Assembly (NCBI GenBank): GCA_012064385.1
Contig: QRDG01000535.1
Coordinates: 1,248,860 to 1,312,859 of the forward strand
DNA from: Puccinellia tenuiflora
Lineage: Eukaryota > Streptophyta > Magnoliopsida > Poales > Poaceae
DNA length: 64,000 nt
Direction: 5' to 3'
This document shows positions 12,044 through 22,138 of this stretch, piece after piece (within the stretch, counting starts at the first letter, position 1; each line of letters opens with the position of its first letter). Under the pieces are notes generated by a model. It was not told where the DNA came from and made no database searches. It saw nothing but the letters and a program-made list of their open reading frames with translations. The position numbers and the translations under genes were made by a program.

Positions 12044-12461
12044 GACATAAGACGCTTCGTTAGTTTCAGCATCACATACAAGCTCTGTTCCATAATATAA
12101 GAGGTTTTAGCAAACTAGTTTAGCTTACTAAAACGTCTTACATTCCGAGGGAGTATATAAGTAGCATTGGTTCAACCGTTCAAGTATGATTAGCAGGGGA
12201 AGCTGTTGGAATAAATGGACTGTAGATTGTCCATGACAAAGTAGTGTTAGCATTTTGTGAATACAGTTGAATATTAAACTTGAGATCTCGAGCGGAAACA
12301 TACTGAAGACAAGCAAGCTGAATTATCCAACCATGATCAACAAACTTAGGCGAACATGAAAAGAGAAAAAAATGGACCCGAGATGGCCGGAGCACCATTA
12401 GTCAATCTAAAGTCTAAAACGAGCACGCTTGCATGTTTACTCCAAGTTGATCCTGGTGGCG
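12044..12461 (-). repeat. Duplicated 3' end of the RIP-like gene (copy 2, in place)
   Basis: This is the natural 3' UTR and downstream flank of the RIP-like gene. It matches 9943-10281 over its whole length, except for a 75-bp MITE (12079-12153) and small indels. Confidence 0.8.
12079..12153. mobile_element. Stowaway-like MITE inserted in copy 2
   Basis: Fold-back sequence: ttccataatataagaggtttta pairs with taaaacgtcttacattccg, ending gagggag. TA lies at both borders. The empty site is preserved in copy 1 near 9985, which proves the insertion limits to within a few bases. Confidence 0.8.
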
Positions 12462-13149
12462 TGAGCCATGAGCACTTGCTCGAAGTCGGGATTCATCAGC
12501 ACACCGACGACGGCGAGCGCCTCCTCCCTGCTGCGGATGTTGGCGCTCCTCTCCAGCATCTTGGTGAAGGGCCCGTCCTCCCACTTGCTCCCCGTCCGTT
12601 TCGAGCGCAAGATCTCGTAGGACATGGTGTCCCAGTGCTCGATGTAGGGCAGGTGCTCGGGGGCGACGCGGGCGCCGGTCAGCCATCCCTGCTGACGGTC
12701 TCCTTGATGGGCTGCAGCTTCTGAGCCTCGGATATCATCACCTTGAGCGTCGCCAGCGCCCGCTTGAGCGGCTCGTAGTCGGTGGTGGTGGCCGGGTCGT
12801 GGGCGGAGAGCACCCGGGCGGCCTGCTGCAGGGCCTCCCGCCCCAGCGGCACGTCCGGCAGGTTGGCGAGGCCGCCGATGAGGTCGTCGTAGCTGTTGCC
12901 GAACGGGAGGGGCGTGGACGCGGCGAACAGATGCTCGTGGCCTGGGAAGGCGTGCCAGTCGCCGCTCCCGTTGATGAAGCCGGGGAAGGAGAGGTCGTGT
13001 TTCTGCACGCCCACGGAGGTCTTGTCGTCCACGGGGGCGTGGCCGTGGAGGTTGACGACGACAAGGGCGCGTGGGTCGCCGTGGGCGGCGGCAGCAACTG
13101 CTCCGGCGAGAGCGAGCATGAGGAACAGGGGGAATGCTGGTGCGGCCAT
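12437..13149 (-). pseudogene. Ribosome-inactivating-protein-like gene with a frameshift
   Basis: Resembles plant type-1 RIPs, rRNA N-glycosidases that remove one adenine from the sarcin-ricin loop of large rRNA. The start at 13149 gives a clear secretion signal (about residues 1-22, FPLFLMLALAG core). The RIP fold is suggested by LPFGNSYDDLIGG, the helix VMISEAQKL and, after the break, EHWDTMSYEILR. The first frame stops at 12679; the rest, down to the stop at 12437, is in another frame, so a one-base-type indel lies around 12685-12700. In the active-site helix the family normally has Glu and Arg three residues apart; here Glu is kept but Arg is replaced by Lys. It may be a decayed or non-enzymatic member, or the indel may be a sequencing error. 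Confidence 0.7.
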
Positions 13150-13189
13150 GGCGATCGATCTGCGTGTGTCTGTCCATCTCTTCAGCAAG

Positions 13190-13205
13190 GAAGCATATAT
13201 GGACT
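13190..13205 (-). promoter_or_regulatory. TATA-like element upstream of the RIP-like gene
   Basis: In gene sense CCATATATGC lies about 45-55 bp before the ATG at 13149. Position and composition suit a core promoter with a very short 5' UTR. No other element is certain. Confidence 0.4.
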
Positions 13206-13444
13206 ACGGTGGGTGGCAAAGGAGAAGCACGCAGCTCGCATTGCACAACGGCGCTTGCAGCAAACGAGAAGAGCGTGAGTTATCTGATGGGGCGACTTTT
13301 TGACCAGCAGCAGGGCGTGGGGAGGGAAAGGACGGTCTCAGTCCCAAACCTCCAGCTTTTGCTTCAGTGTACTACTCGTACGTAAGTGACCCCTGTTGAC
13401 TGGTTTCCCGCTCTTTGTTTCAAAAATTAGAGATGTATTTACTC

Positions 13445-14280
13445 CCCTTTTTTTTTAGAGAACCACATATTTCATTAATCGAAAATCAAGTTACAATAAG
13501 CAACATATGTGGAAATTAAAAGACAGACCGGGATAAAATGATTATCCTGAATTTGCAGATAAAATCCTAAGAGATCGAGAAATACAAACAATCTCTAGGG
13601 TTTCCTGCAACCACGATAGCGAGCGGCCGCGGCCCAACTCCAGCGCCGCCGAGACGAACGCCGAAAGAGACGCCGAGCCTCCACCATTGTAAGATCCGAG
13701 AAAGCACCATCGCCAACGAGGCTCTGTGAGTTGAAGAAAAGGCCTGCTGCACGCAGTGAGGCACATGTCGTTGTGGCACGTCGACCGGGGGACGTCCCCG
13801 TGCTGTCTTGGACCAAGATCTGTCGCCTCCCATCGACGAAGTCGGAGAAGAACGGCAGATCTACCACCTCCGGACCAACATCCTCGCTCCAGAAGAACCA
13901 CCTCGCCCCGGCCGCCAGCGACACATCGAGAAACTGATCTCGCCAGATCTGAAGAACAGCGAGAAAACCAAGTTGACGATCTGAAGGACCGAGCAGCACA
14001 TGTTGCCATCAACTCCGAGGTGTCGCCGTGAAGGTCGCCGCCGGTGTGGGAGTAGAGTTGAGGCAGATTTATTTTCCCGGACGCCGCTCCCACCACCCCA
14101 ACGACGTACCACAGCAGACAGACCCAAACCCTAACTACTAGGCCAGAACGGAGAGATGAGACCCCCTCTCCCTCCTGCCGCCAAGGCGGCAAGCGGAGGT
14201 AGAGGGGACCATCGATCCGGCCGATGAAGATCTGAGGGAAAGTTTCTTCCACCGCCGCCGCCTGGGTCCTGTGGGAAAGA
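13445..14280 (-). mobile_element. Non-autonomous LINE-like insertion with poly(A) and 14-bp target-site duplication
   Basis: agatgtatttactc is repeated at 13431-13444 and 14281-14294. In minus sense the insert begins GC-rich and ends ...AATGAAATATGTGGTTCTC followed by a run of nine A next to the duplication. These are hallmarks of LINE-mediated retroposition. An open minus-strand stretch (14252-13542) has no RT, endonuclease or zinc-knuckle motif. It is the same structural class as 8715-9885, but the sequence differs. Confidence 0.7.
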
Positions 14281-14294
14281 AGATGTATTTACTC

Positions 14295-15357
14295 TTAGGA
14301 GAGTGCAAAATAATATGATTTACTCCACATCGTGGTAGATAGAACAACAGGTTGTGTCGAAGCACCACAATTATAGTCCAGCACAACACATAAACGAGGT
14401 TACATACAGAAAATTGCAAAAAAAAAACACTACAACAGGGAACAACGTTCCAAAAGAACACCAAATCGCAATTTTTTCGCAAACAAAAACACTGGCCAAG
14501 TGATATTGTGTCAAAAAACATTGATAGCCCAGTTTAGCCACCCTAGCAGCCTTTCTGACCGGTAGGGCCACTGTGAGGCATTATCGGGTTTAACACCCGT
14601 CATTAACACCTATCCTACCCTAATCCGTTGAAGAGCATTTCACATATACTACACACTCTCTCTTCCTTCCGCGCACTGTCTGACTCAGCAATGGAGACGT
14701 CGATTCCCGGCAGTAGAAGGGGCCCGTTCAACTGTCAAGAGCCAAGCGATGGCGGGGCGACGGTCCGAGGCTTCTTCTCGAAAGACGGTGAGTGTTGCAC
14801 CAGCTCTAATCGGGTCGCAGCGAAGCAGTCGATTCTCCCGGCGGCGGCGACGACTTTGGCCAGCTCCATCCTAATAATTTAACACAAATGAATTTTAGGA
14901 ATATCACTACAATAAATCTATCACATATTCCTAGTATACATGCATCATTAACTGCGGTGACCCGGTACACCACTGCATACTGTAGTGTACAACTCGTTGA
15001 CATAACGCCCATGAAAGGACTTATCTATAAATATTACATCCCTCAGAGTAGTACAACAGAAACACTGCGGATCCACTTTATTACACACTGCTAAATATTA
15101 CAAACCAGAAGTGCATAGAAACTTCAACGTCTTCCTCCAACATGGGTGGAAATTCCACTACGGGGATGTTGACCGAGGTCAACCTACTGGCGATTGAAAA
15201 CAACAAACTAAGAACCATAGGGCTCAACAATCTAAGTAGTACTAGTCTAGCATTGCTCGGCCCGGTTCCTATGACAGGAGTCTAAGACTCTGCCTCCTCG
15301 TCATCTGCTACATAGCGATCAGATAGTCAACGCCTTCCACTCCTCCAGATAGATCTG
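14295..15357. other. Unclassified DNA grading into a minus-strand LTR remnant
   Basis: 14295-14640 has no recognised content. At 14691 an ATG opens a short frame that reaches GGTGAGT (14788), resembling a small exon, but nothing supports expression. From about 15100 to 15357 the minus strand carries LTR-type sequence that continues on the other side of the Cassandra insertion. Confidence 0.3.
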
Positions 15358-15673
15358 TGTAACACCCCGACCCACCCCCGGGCCGGGCCTGTTACCCCTG
15401 GCAGCTCTTTAAGATCTCTAGACTGGCCCCACAGACCAACACTAGTCTTTTCTGCGCACTTTGTCCTCACTCGTGCGGACCCGGGAAGGAACTTTGTCCT
15501 CACTCGTGCGGACCCGGTAAGGACTTCCCGGTCGGTCACCCATCCTCAAATTGCTCCGGGCCAAGCACACTTAACCTCGGAGTTCTTTTCAGATTAGCTT
15601 CCAGAAAAGAAGTTGCAACTTGTTAATATGAGTATTCTATCATTCATATTAAGCCCTGAGCCAGGATGTCACA
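15358..15673 (-). repeat. Cassandra 3' LTR (316 bp) with an internal tandem duplication
   Basis: Termini TGTAACACC...TGTCACA (plus). The 5S-like block is about 15522-15590; in sense orientation it includes AACTCCGAGGTTAAG, GGATGGGTGACC and GGGAAGTCC. A stretch with actttgtcctcactcgtg is present twice (about 15457-15516) but once in the partner LTR, which accounts for the 34-bp length difference. Confidence 0.93.
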
Positions 15674-15836
15674 TACTTTCCCCTTAGAAGACCTACGCCC
15701 TCGTCTATCAACCCTAGTCTAGGAATGTCCCCTCTTGGCACCCGTCTGTGTGTCTAGTGCTGGCACATGCTCCACATGTCTGCGCATCTGACCCACACAC
15801 ACCCGAGTTACTGCAAGGGTCGGCTCTGATACCAAA

Positions 15837-16118
15837 TTTAACACCCGACCCACCCCCGGGTCGGGCCTGTTACCCTGACAGCTCTCTAGGATCTCTAAAC
15901 TCGCCCCACAGACCAACACTTGTCTTTTCTAGCGCACTTTGTCCTCACTCGTGCGCACCCGGGAAGGACTTCCCGGTCGGTCACCCATCCTCAAATTGCT
16001 CCGGGCCAAGCATGCTTAACCTTGGAGTTCTTTTCAGATGAGTTTCCAGAAAATAAGTTGCAACTTGTTGATATGAGTATTCTATCATTCCTATTAAGCC
16101 CTGAGCGAGGATCTCACA
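15837..16118 (-). repeat. Cassandra 5' LTR (282 bp)
   Basis: Same sequence as the partner LTR without the tandem duplication. The terminal dinucleotide next to the PBS has decayed (TG to TT on the plus strand at 15837-15838). The 5S-like block is about 15965-16031. Confidence 0.92.
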
Positions 16119-16561
16119 ATCTGGCTCCTCGAAGTACACCTCGTCTACATGGTAAGCTCCATAGCCTTCTTCAATAGCCTCCTCAATGTCTAAGCATGGG
16201 TCAAAAGGGAAAAGGGTGAGCAACAACGTTACTCAGCAAATTTAGAATGTATACGGATAATGTGTTTAATGCACTAACTACTGCCATGATCATAAACCAT
16301 AGGCATAATGCAAGTTTTTGTAAATATTTCTTCAAAAGATTGATTTTATTCTAAAAACTATGTCACGGCCTCAACGGCTCTTGTGAATCCAAATGTGACT
16401 CCTTTCCCGTCTCAATCTCGTAGTTCCATCCGGGAACACATATGTGATAGTCACAATTTGTTTCTTTAACTCTACAAAGTTGCATCACTTTACCCAACAG
16501 CTGTCTGGTCACTTATGCTTTCTCGACACACCATGTGTGTTATAGCCAGAACTCAGGATAT
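16119..16561 (-). other. LTR-derived DNA with an acidic open segment, host of the Cassandra insertion
   Basis: On the minus strand a short open frame rich in Glu, Tyr and Asp (EEAIEEGYGAYHVDEVYFEE, 16190-16131) runs into the Cassandra border. If the insertion and one TSD copy are skipped, the same frame continues for 15 codons (to about 15313) and ends in TAG. Comparable acidic terminal segments occur in the Tekay-like LTR at 61400-61452, so this is probably part of another long gypsy LTR. The remainder is AT-rich. Confidence 0.4.
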
Positions 16562-17528
16562 TGATGTCTACTACACGCTTCTATTCTTGTAGACTTGTTG
16601 GGCCTCCAAGCGCAGAGGTTTGTAGGACAGCAACAAATTTCCCTTAAGTGAGTAACCCGAGGTTTATCAAACTCAGGGAGGCGTAGGTTGAATGTATCCC
16701 TCTCAAGCAACCCTGCAATTAAGATACAAAAAGTCTCTTATGTCCCCAACACATCTAATACAATTGTCAGTTGTATAGGTGCACTAGTTCGGCGAAGAGA
16801 TGGTAAAATGCAAGTGATATGGATGGTAAAAGGTGATTTTGTAATTCTGTAATTAAAATGGCAGCAAGCGAACAAGTGACAAAAGTGACTAAAAACGGTG
16901 TATCAATGCTTGGAAACAAGGCCTAGACTTCATACTTTCACTAGTGGCAACTCTCAACATCATTAACATAATTAAACACATGATATGCAAGGTAGACGTT
17001 ACTCGGAGATCGTTCTTTCGTGAACCAAATAGGATGAGAATTACATAGGGCTACAAAAGCACACCTTAAAGTTTGTATTCCACATCTATGGACACTTCAT
17101 GCTGTCACTCTCCGCATCCAAAGATATTACTAACAAACACCACAACCTATTCTTGAATAGTCTCTTTCTAATACATCTACGGCACGCACGCTGTCACTGT
17201 CGCATCATGGAGATTATACTAAATACAAGCATCAAGAAACCTCCTGATCTATTCAACCCAACAATAATAAAGAACAAACCCATGATGATGACCCTCCCTT
17301 TTGGGCCTCCGACGCTTCCTCGTGTCCATCTTTCGCTCATAGGCCTTCTTTTCCATAAAAAAATGACGTGGTATTTTTCCCCGATTTAATTTCCTGCAAA
17401 AACAATCAGAAACAAGACTTTGCTAAAAATAGCCTTAGATTCAGCAGTTTTTATTCAAATATGGGAAGACTTCGGAGCAAATTATTAAGCAAAGTGATTG
17501 GAAAAGTAGATGCATTTTGGATGCATCA
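16562..17528 (-). repeat. Gypsy LTR (967 bp), 3' LTR of a minus-strand element
   Basis: Bounded by TGATG (16562) and CATCA (17528). Directly beyond it lies ctcccccaagctt, which in minus sense is a polypurine tract (AAGCTTGGGGGAG) at the correct place for a 3' LTR. Its last 240 bp match the fragment at 49782-50040. There is no coding. Confidence 0.75.
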
Positions 17529-19280
17529 ACTCCCCCAAGCTTAGCTCGTTGTTTGTCCTCGAACAACTCAAACGTAGTGTAGAAGCGATGAAAAAGACTT
17601 TCACAAGAACTTTGCTTTGCATATGTAACACCGTTTAATACCAACAAGTATTCACAACATAAGTTACTTAACAAATAACAAAACGTTAGCAAAGGTGCAT
17701 CTAATCAGTGTTAAAGTATTTATATTTGTTGCAGGTGAAATAACATGAAGTGTCAATACTTGGATGAGTTTGCCCAACTGTAAAAACAAACAAAGGTTCT
17801 TGCATTGCTTAAGATCGAATCATGTCAAGATTTTTGAGATCTTTCGATTCTTTCTTTTATTGACTAGTGAACTAATTGTGCTTACAACCTTACTCTCAGA
17901 TTTATAAAATTATTTGTGTTCCTCTCATGACTCATATGCTTGACAAACTATTGGTTGAGAGCCTCATGCCCCGTGAATACGAGTGTCTACACCACGGTGT
18001 TAATCAACTTGGGATATTAAGCAAGTTCAAGTAAAAACATTGTATAATAGCGTCATCAAGAGGTTCAACTGGGGTACCTCTTGTCCCATGACATGGAACA
18101 AGCCCATGTCAAAATGACAAGACAAACAAACATAAGGAACAATCTCAACACCCTTTTTATTTACTATTGGTATAGCTTTTTATTGTGGGGTGCATCACCG
18201 AAAGTTCACATATTATGTAAGTAAATTTTCACCATGACAGCATGACTTAGATTAGCGGCCCAGGTATCTCTCTAGCCATTTATACAACTACTTAAACTTG
18301 CTAAATTTCTACATTCATTTGGCACCATGATAAGCATCCATAAACAAAAGTATATGATATCAACTAGATTTAATTTAGTGCAATGTTGAAAGCTTGCCAT
18401 GTGACAGCACATTTGGGCTAGCTAGCTACCACTAAGCTTGTCAGGCATATGACTTCATGTTTTAACATTTGAAAAACTCTTTTACTTTCTCTTTGGTTGG
18501 AAAGTTTAGTAAGCACAATGAAATGCATAGACCTTTGTTTAGAGCCACAGTTACTCAATCCTCAGCCAAGTGTTGTCACTAAATAATATTTCACTTGCAT
18601 CAACATTTAACATACTAGAACACGGAAAAGATAAACATTTGTTACCACTTCTCTAGATGTTAAAGAAGCTATAATGTGCACACTTGATGTTATTAACAAG
18701 TCCACATAAGCACATCAAAGGTGTCATACCTTTCATCCATTCCGTGCACATCAATTCATCATCATTGTTCCCCTCTCCCAATTTGAACTGCGCAATAAAA
18801 TTCAAGTCTGCCAGAAAATGTTACTGCATATATCACTGTTTTACCCTACCTAAACACCTCAGAAAAATCTCATAATTTACAGGTGTGTAGGTTATGAAAA
18901 GGTGCAGTAGTGGTTAAAATCTCAGCTCATTTGGGGTTACAGAAAAAATATGAAAAATGAAACAGTGAGCAGATGTCAGAAATCTTGCACCTTTGTTTTT
19001 GCATTTAGCTCAAGAAAACGAAAATATTTTTGTTCTTTCTGGTTTTATGATGCATAAGGTAAATGACCAGAAGTAAATAAGCTAAAGAAACAAATATAAT
19101 CTTTTTATGTTTTTGTGATTTTAAGAACTAGGAACTAAAACATAAAAAGATAAAGATGATATAAAACAACAAAATGGAGAGGGGAGAGGAATACCCCCCC
19201 AAGCTTGCAATCAAGCTAGTATGCCGGTGGGTAACCGTACCCACCACTTCCATCTCCATGGAAGTAACCATATGGGTACC

Positions 19281-19427
19281 CAGTGGCGGAGGCAGGATGG
19301 GAGTGCGCCCCGGGCCACTTCGCTGCTACAGTACCACAATACAGTAAATACGCTACAGTATAGCCTGCATGCCATTGCTATGCCCCGGGCCATGGCCATG
19401 GTTGCCCGGGGTGTGGCTCCGCCCCTG
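19281..19427. mobile_element. hAT-type MITE, 147 bp, with 8-bp target-site duplication
   Basis: Termini CAGTGGCGGAGGC and, on the other strand, CAGGGGCGGAGCC. The 8-bp TSD TGGGTACC is exact at 19273-19280 and 19428-19435. The interior contains a CGGGCCATGGCCATGG palindromic block. An 8-bp TSD is diagnostic of hAT transposition. Confidence 0.88.
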
Positions 19428-19600
19428 TGGGTACCCCTGCATTCCCGGATTTGGGGGCTCCTCTTGGGGTTGCTCCTCCTCCACGGTCCATCTCCCGGTG
19501 GTCCTGTCAAAAAGATTAGCACGAGGGAGTCTAATGGACACATTTGTCCATTAGAACTCATATAGCTATACCAATAATAATTTTCTTGTCTTTCACTTAT

Positions 19601-19849
19601 CTACATGCGAGAGAGTAGAGCAAAATCAAGTAGATTAGACTCATTAACACGCCTACCCATGTTATCATCAAAACTCCTCTCTTGCTTAATGTGCTCATAA
19701 ACTAAAGTAGCTATGGCACCAGCATATATGGGAGTTTCATCAGTGTTGTTCCTACTCACAACCGAGTGTAAAGATCTAGCAAGGATTACTCCCAAGTTGT
19801 AAGCACTATGGGCAGTCTTAATTGCCTGGCGATCCGGGACCATGCGCAT
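19601..19849 (-). pseudogene. Open-frame remnant of the gypsy element
   Basis: 83 codons ending in a stop, with a soluble, helical look (NLGVILARSLHSVV, ATLVYEHIKQE). No domain is recognised. In position it would be an accessory or gag-like ORF of the element, truncated at its 5' end at about 19850. Confidence 0.35.
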
Positions 19850-19850
19850 G

Positions 19851-20876
19851 CTTTCTTAATGTGCGCCACGCATGCATGGAGTTTACAGCTGCAACATGAA
19901 ATCGAAGAAAATACTTGTACTAATAGACAAGTTGGTCTGAACTGCTCTTAGGTTTTTATCTAGAAAATAGAAGATCTGCAATGGTGTGCGCAGGCCCTCG
20001 CATATTCTCTTCACTCCAGTAAAAGCTCGAGTAGGGACCGTCTCTCACGCATTCGGAGAATGAAGTAGTACATATAACTGATTTAGCAAGTGAAAAGCAA
20101 GCTAATCCGAAAAGGAGATGTCTCATGTTGAATTCTTGTATATGCCCAACTTACTGTATGAACATCTCGCACTTTGTTCCCCTCGTCCTTTTATTCTTAT
20201 GCGAAAATGTATGGCTGCATAGATGCCAAAGGTATGAGAATCCAAATGTACAGGCATCATGTGGGCTACAAGTTGTGATTAGTTATAGCAGAGCTTCGGA
20301 CACCTATATCAAGTTTCAGTTTTGTATTCACACAAACCTCTAGATATATTAGGATGGAGACAAGATGGTATTATTGGCATGACGGTTCTGATATCTATCA
20401 ACACGCCTACATGCATATCTTTGGCACCGCCGCAAGCATCGATCAAGCAGCCAAATAGCACGATAAACAAGTATATATGACAAGACGAGTGCCACCTTGC
20501 AGTTCACTGAACCTCTCTCTCAAGCAGGCATGCCCACTTCTAAAAAAAAAGCAGGCATGCTTAATCATGTCATTAGATCCAGTACTTAGGGAGAAGTAAC
20601 GTGTTCGTTGGCCCGAAACCGCAGACTTTTCTTTGAAAGAAACAGTGGCACAATACTACTGCATGTATTTATATTTTTGGGTTTATAACAGTATAAAATG
20701 TAATACAAGAGGGTTATACAGAGAACAGTAAAAGACAACCAACTAACTTAAGTACTTAACGCAAGCTTAAAGAAAGCTAGCCATGCTGAATTTTTTGATA
20801 AAACAGTAGACAGACTGATCCGCGGCCAGCTGATGCTGAAGACCCGTCAATCTGGTATCGGTGTTCCCCCAGTTGG
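19851..20876. other. Region without recognised genes
   Basis: AT-rich, no long credible frame and no clear repeat borders. It ends at the insertion point of the copia element. I see nothing else in it. Confidence 0.4.
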
Positions 20877-21230
20877 TGTTATTTTATGGTGATCCAAATC
20901 CGTTTCTATAAGTGAGAAGGCTAACGACGGAGCGAAGCGAGGCCCGTCGCCGGTACGGTACGAGTTGTAACCGGCCTGGACACCGCTTATCACCGACCTA
21001 GATTAGGTCAGGACCACTATAAATATGTCTTGTAAGCCGCCGCCGGAGATAAGCCACACATTGTAAATCCCGGCGCGTTTGTAACCTCACCCCGAAATAG
21101 TGAAGTATTGCTGGCTGGCGCCCGTGGTTTTTCTCTTCCTTGTTGGGAGGGTTTTCCACGTTAAAATCTTGTGTCCCCCGTTGGTTTGATCTTGCTTAAT
21201 TTCATCGTTGTTTTGCTATCACTTGTAACA
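20877..21230 (+). repeat. Copia 5' LTR (354 bp)
   Basis: TGTTATTTTATGG at the start, CTTGTAACA at the end. TATA box TATAAAT at 21018-21024. U5 ends directly before the PBS. Confidence 0.92.
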
Positions 21231-21232
21231 AG

Positions 21233-21245
21233 TGGTATCAGAGCC
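21233..21245 (+). other. Copia primer-binding site
   Basis: TGGTATCAGAGCC, a perfect complement of the 3' end of initiator tRNA-Met, 2 nt after the LTR. Confidence 0.93.
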
Positions 21246-21269
21246 TTGGTTTCAGATTAGGGTTTTGCG

Positions 21270-22138
21270 ATGGCATCGATGAAGTTTGATCTACCGTTGC
21301 TGGACTACAAGACGAGGTTTTCTCTGTGGCAAGTCAAGATGCGTGCGATTCTATCGCAGGCTTCGGATCTTGATGAGGCGCTGGATGCGTTCGGAAAGAA
21401 GGACGCGAAGGAGTGGTCTCCTGAGGAAAAGCGCAAGGATCGTAAGGCTTTGTCATTAATTCAACTTCATCTTTCTAATGATATCTTGCAAGAGGTGCTG
21501 CAGGAGAAATCCGCAGCAGCGTTGTGGCTTAAGCTGGAATCAATCTGCATGTCCAAGGATCTAACCAGCAAGATGCACGTGAAGATGAAGTTGTTCTCGC
21601 ACAAGATGCAAGAAGGTGGTTTCTGTGATGAACCACTTGTTGATCTTCAAGGAGATCGTGGCCGACCTTAGTGTCGATGGAGGTAAAATATGATGATGAA
21701 GATTTAGCTCTTCTGTTGTTATGTTCGCTGCCTAGTTCCTTTACAAATCTGCAAGATACCATATTGTTGAGCCGCGATGATCGAACCCTCGCGGAAGTAT
21801 GTGAGGCCCTACAGACCAGGGAAAAGATGAAAGGTATGGTGCAGACTGACGCATCACCCTCCAAGGGCGATGCATTGCAGGTTCGAGGCAGACCTGAGCA
21901 GCGAGATACACTACAACACAACAACAGAGATAAGAGCAGAAGCCGTTCAAAGTCCAAAGGACGAGACAAGTTTCTCAGGTATTGTAAGAAAACTAATCAC
22001 ACTATGATGATTGCTGGAAGGTGCAGAACAAGGAGAAAAGGAACGGTACTTACCAACCGAAGAATAAATCTGACGGTAATGGTAATGGTAAGGTTGCTAT
22101 TGTTGCTGGTGATAATAGTTCTGATGGTGAATGTTTAG
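21270..22138 (+). pseudogene. Copia gag region
   Basis: The start ATG at 21270 gives a typical copia gag N-terminus (KFDLPLLDYKTRFSLWQVKM) with the SALWxKLE-like helix (AAALWLKLESIC). A frameshift near 21650 moves the frame to 21671-22138, where the conserved LLCSLPSSFTNLQDTIL follows. The zinc knuckle is damaged: CKKTNHT is kept but the distal Cys is lost. Gag would form the virus-like particle. Confidence 0.9.

Larger units (their letters stand above)
15358..16118 (-). mobile_element. Cassandra-type TRIM retrotransposon with 5S rRNA sequence in both LTRs
   Basis: A 761-bp terminal-repeat retrotransposon in miniature. It has two LTRs (15358-15673 and 15837-16118) and a 163-bp internal region with no coding capacity. 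In minus sense the primer-binding site next to the LTR is TGGTATCAGAGCCGACCC (15817-15834). A perfect 5-bp target-site duplication ATCTG flanks it (15353-15357 and 16119-16123). Each LTR contains a 5S rRNA-like stretch with the RNA polymerase III internal control region. These features define Cassandra. It has no enzymes and depends on other LTR elements. Confidence 0.95.
17529..19850 (-). mobile_element. Internal non-coding part of the same gypsy element
   Basis: AT-rich sequence upstream (in element sense) of the polypurine tract, with no pol domain. It contains an hAT MITE and, at 19601-19849, the end of an open frame. The element is cut at about 19850, and PBS, gag and 5' LTR are not seen. 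Confidence 0.55.

Noticed and set aside
13542..14252. Minus-strand 236-codon frame as a gene
   Set aside because: Lies wholly inside a LINE-type insertion with TSDs, has no recognisable domain, and competes with other open frames there.
15358..16118. 5S rRNA gene pair
   Set aside because: Only the middle and 3' part of 5S rRNA is present, embedded in LTRs with PBS and TSD; this is a Cassandra element, not a 5S array.
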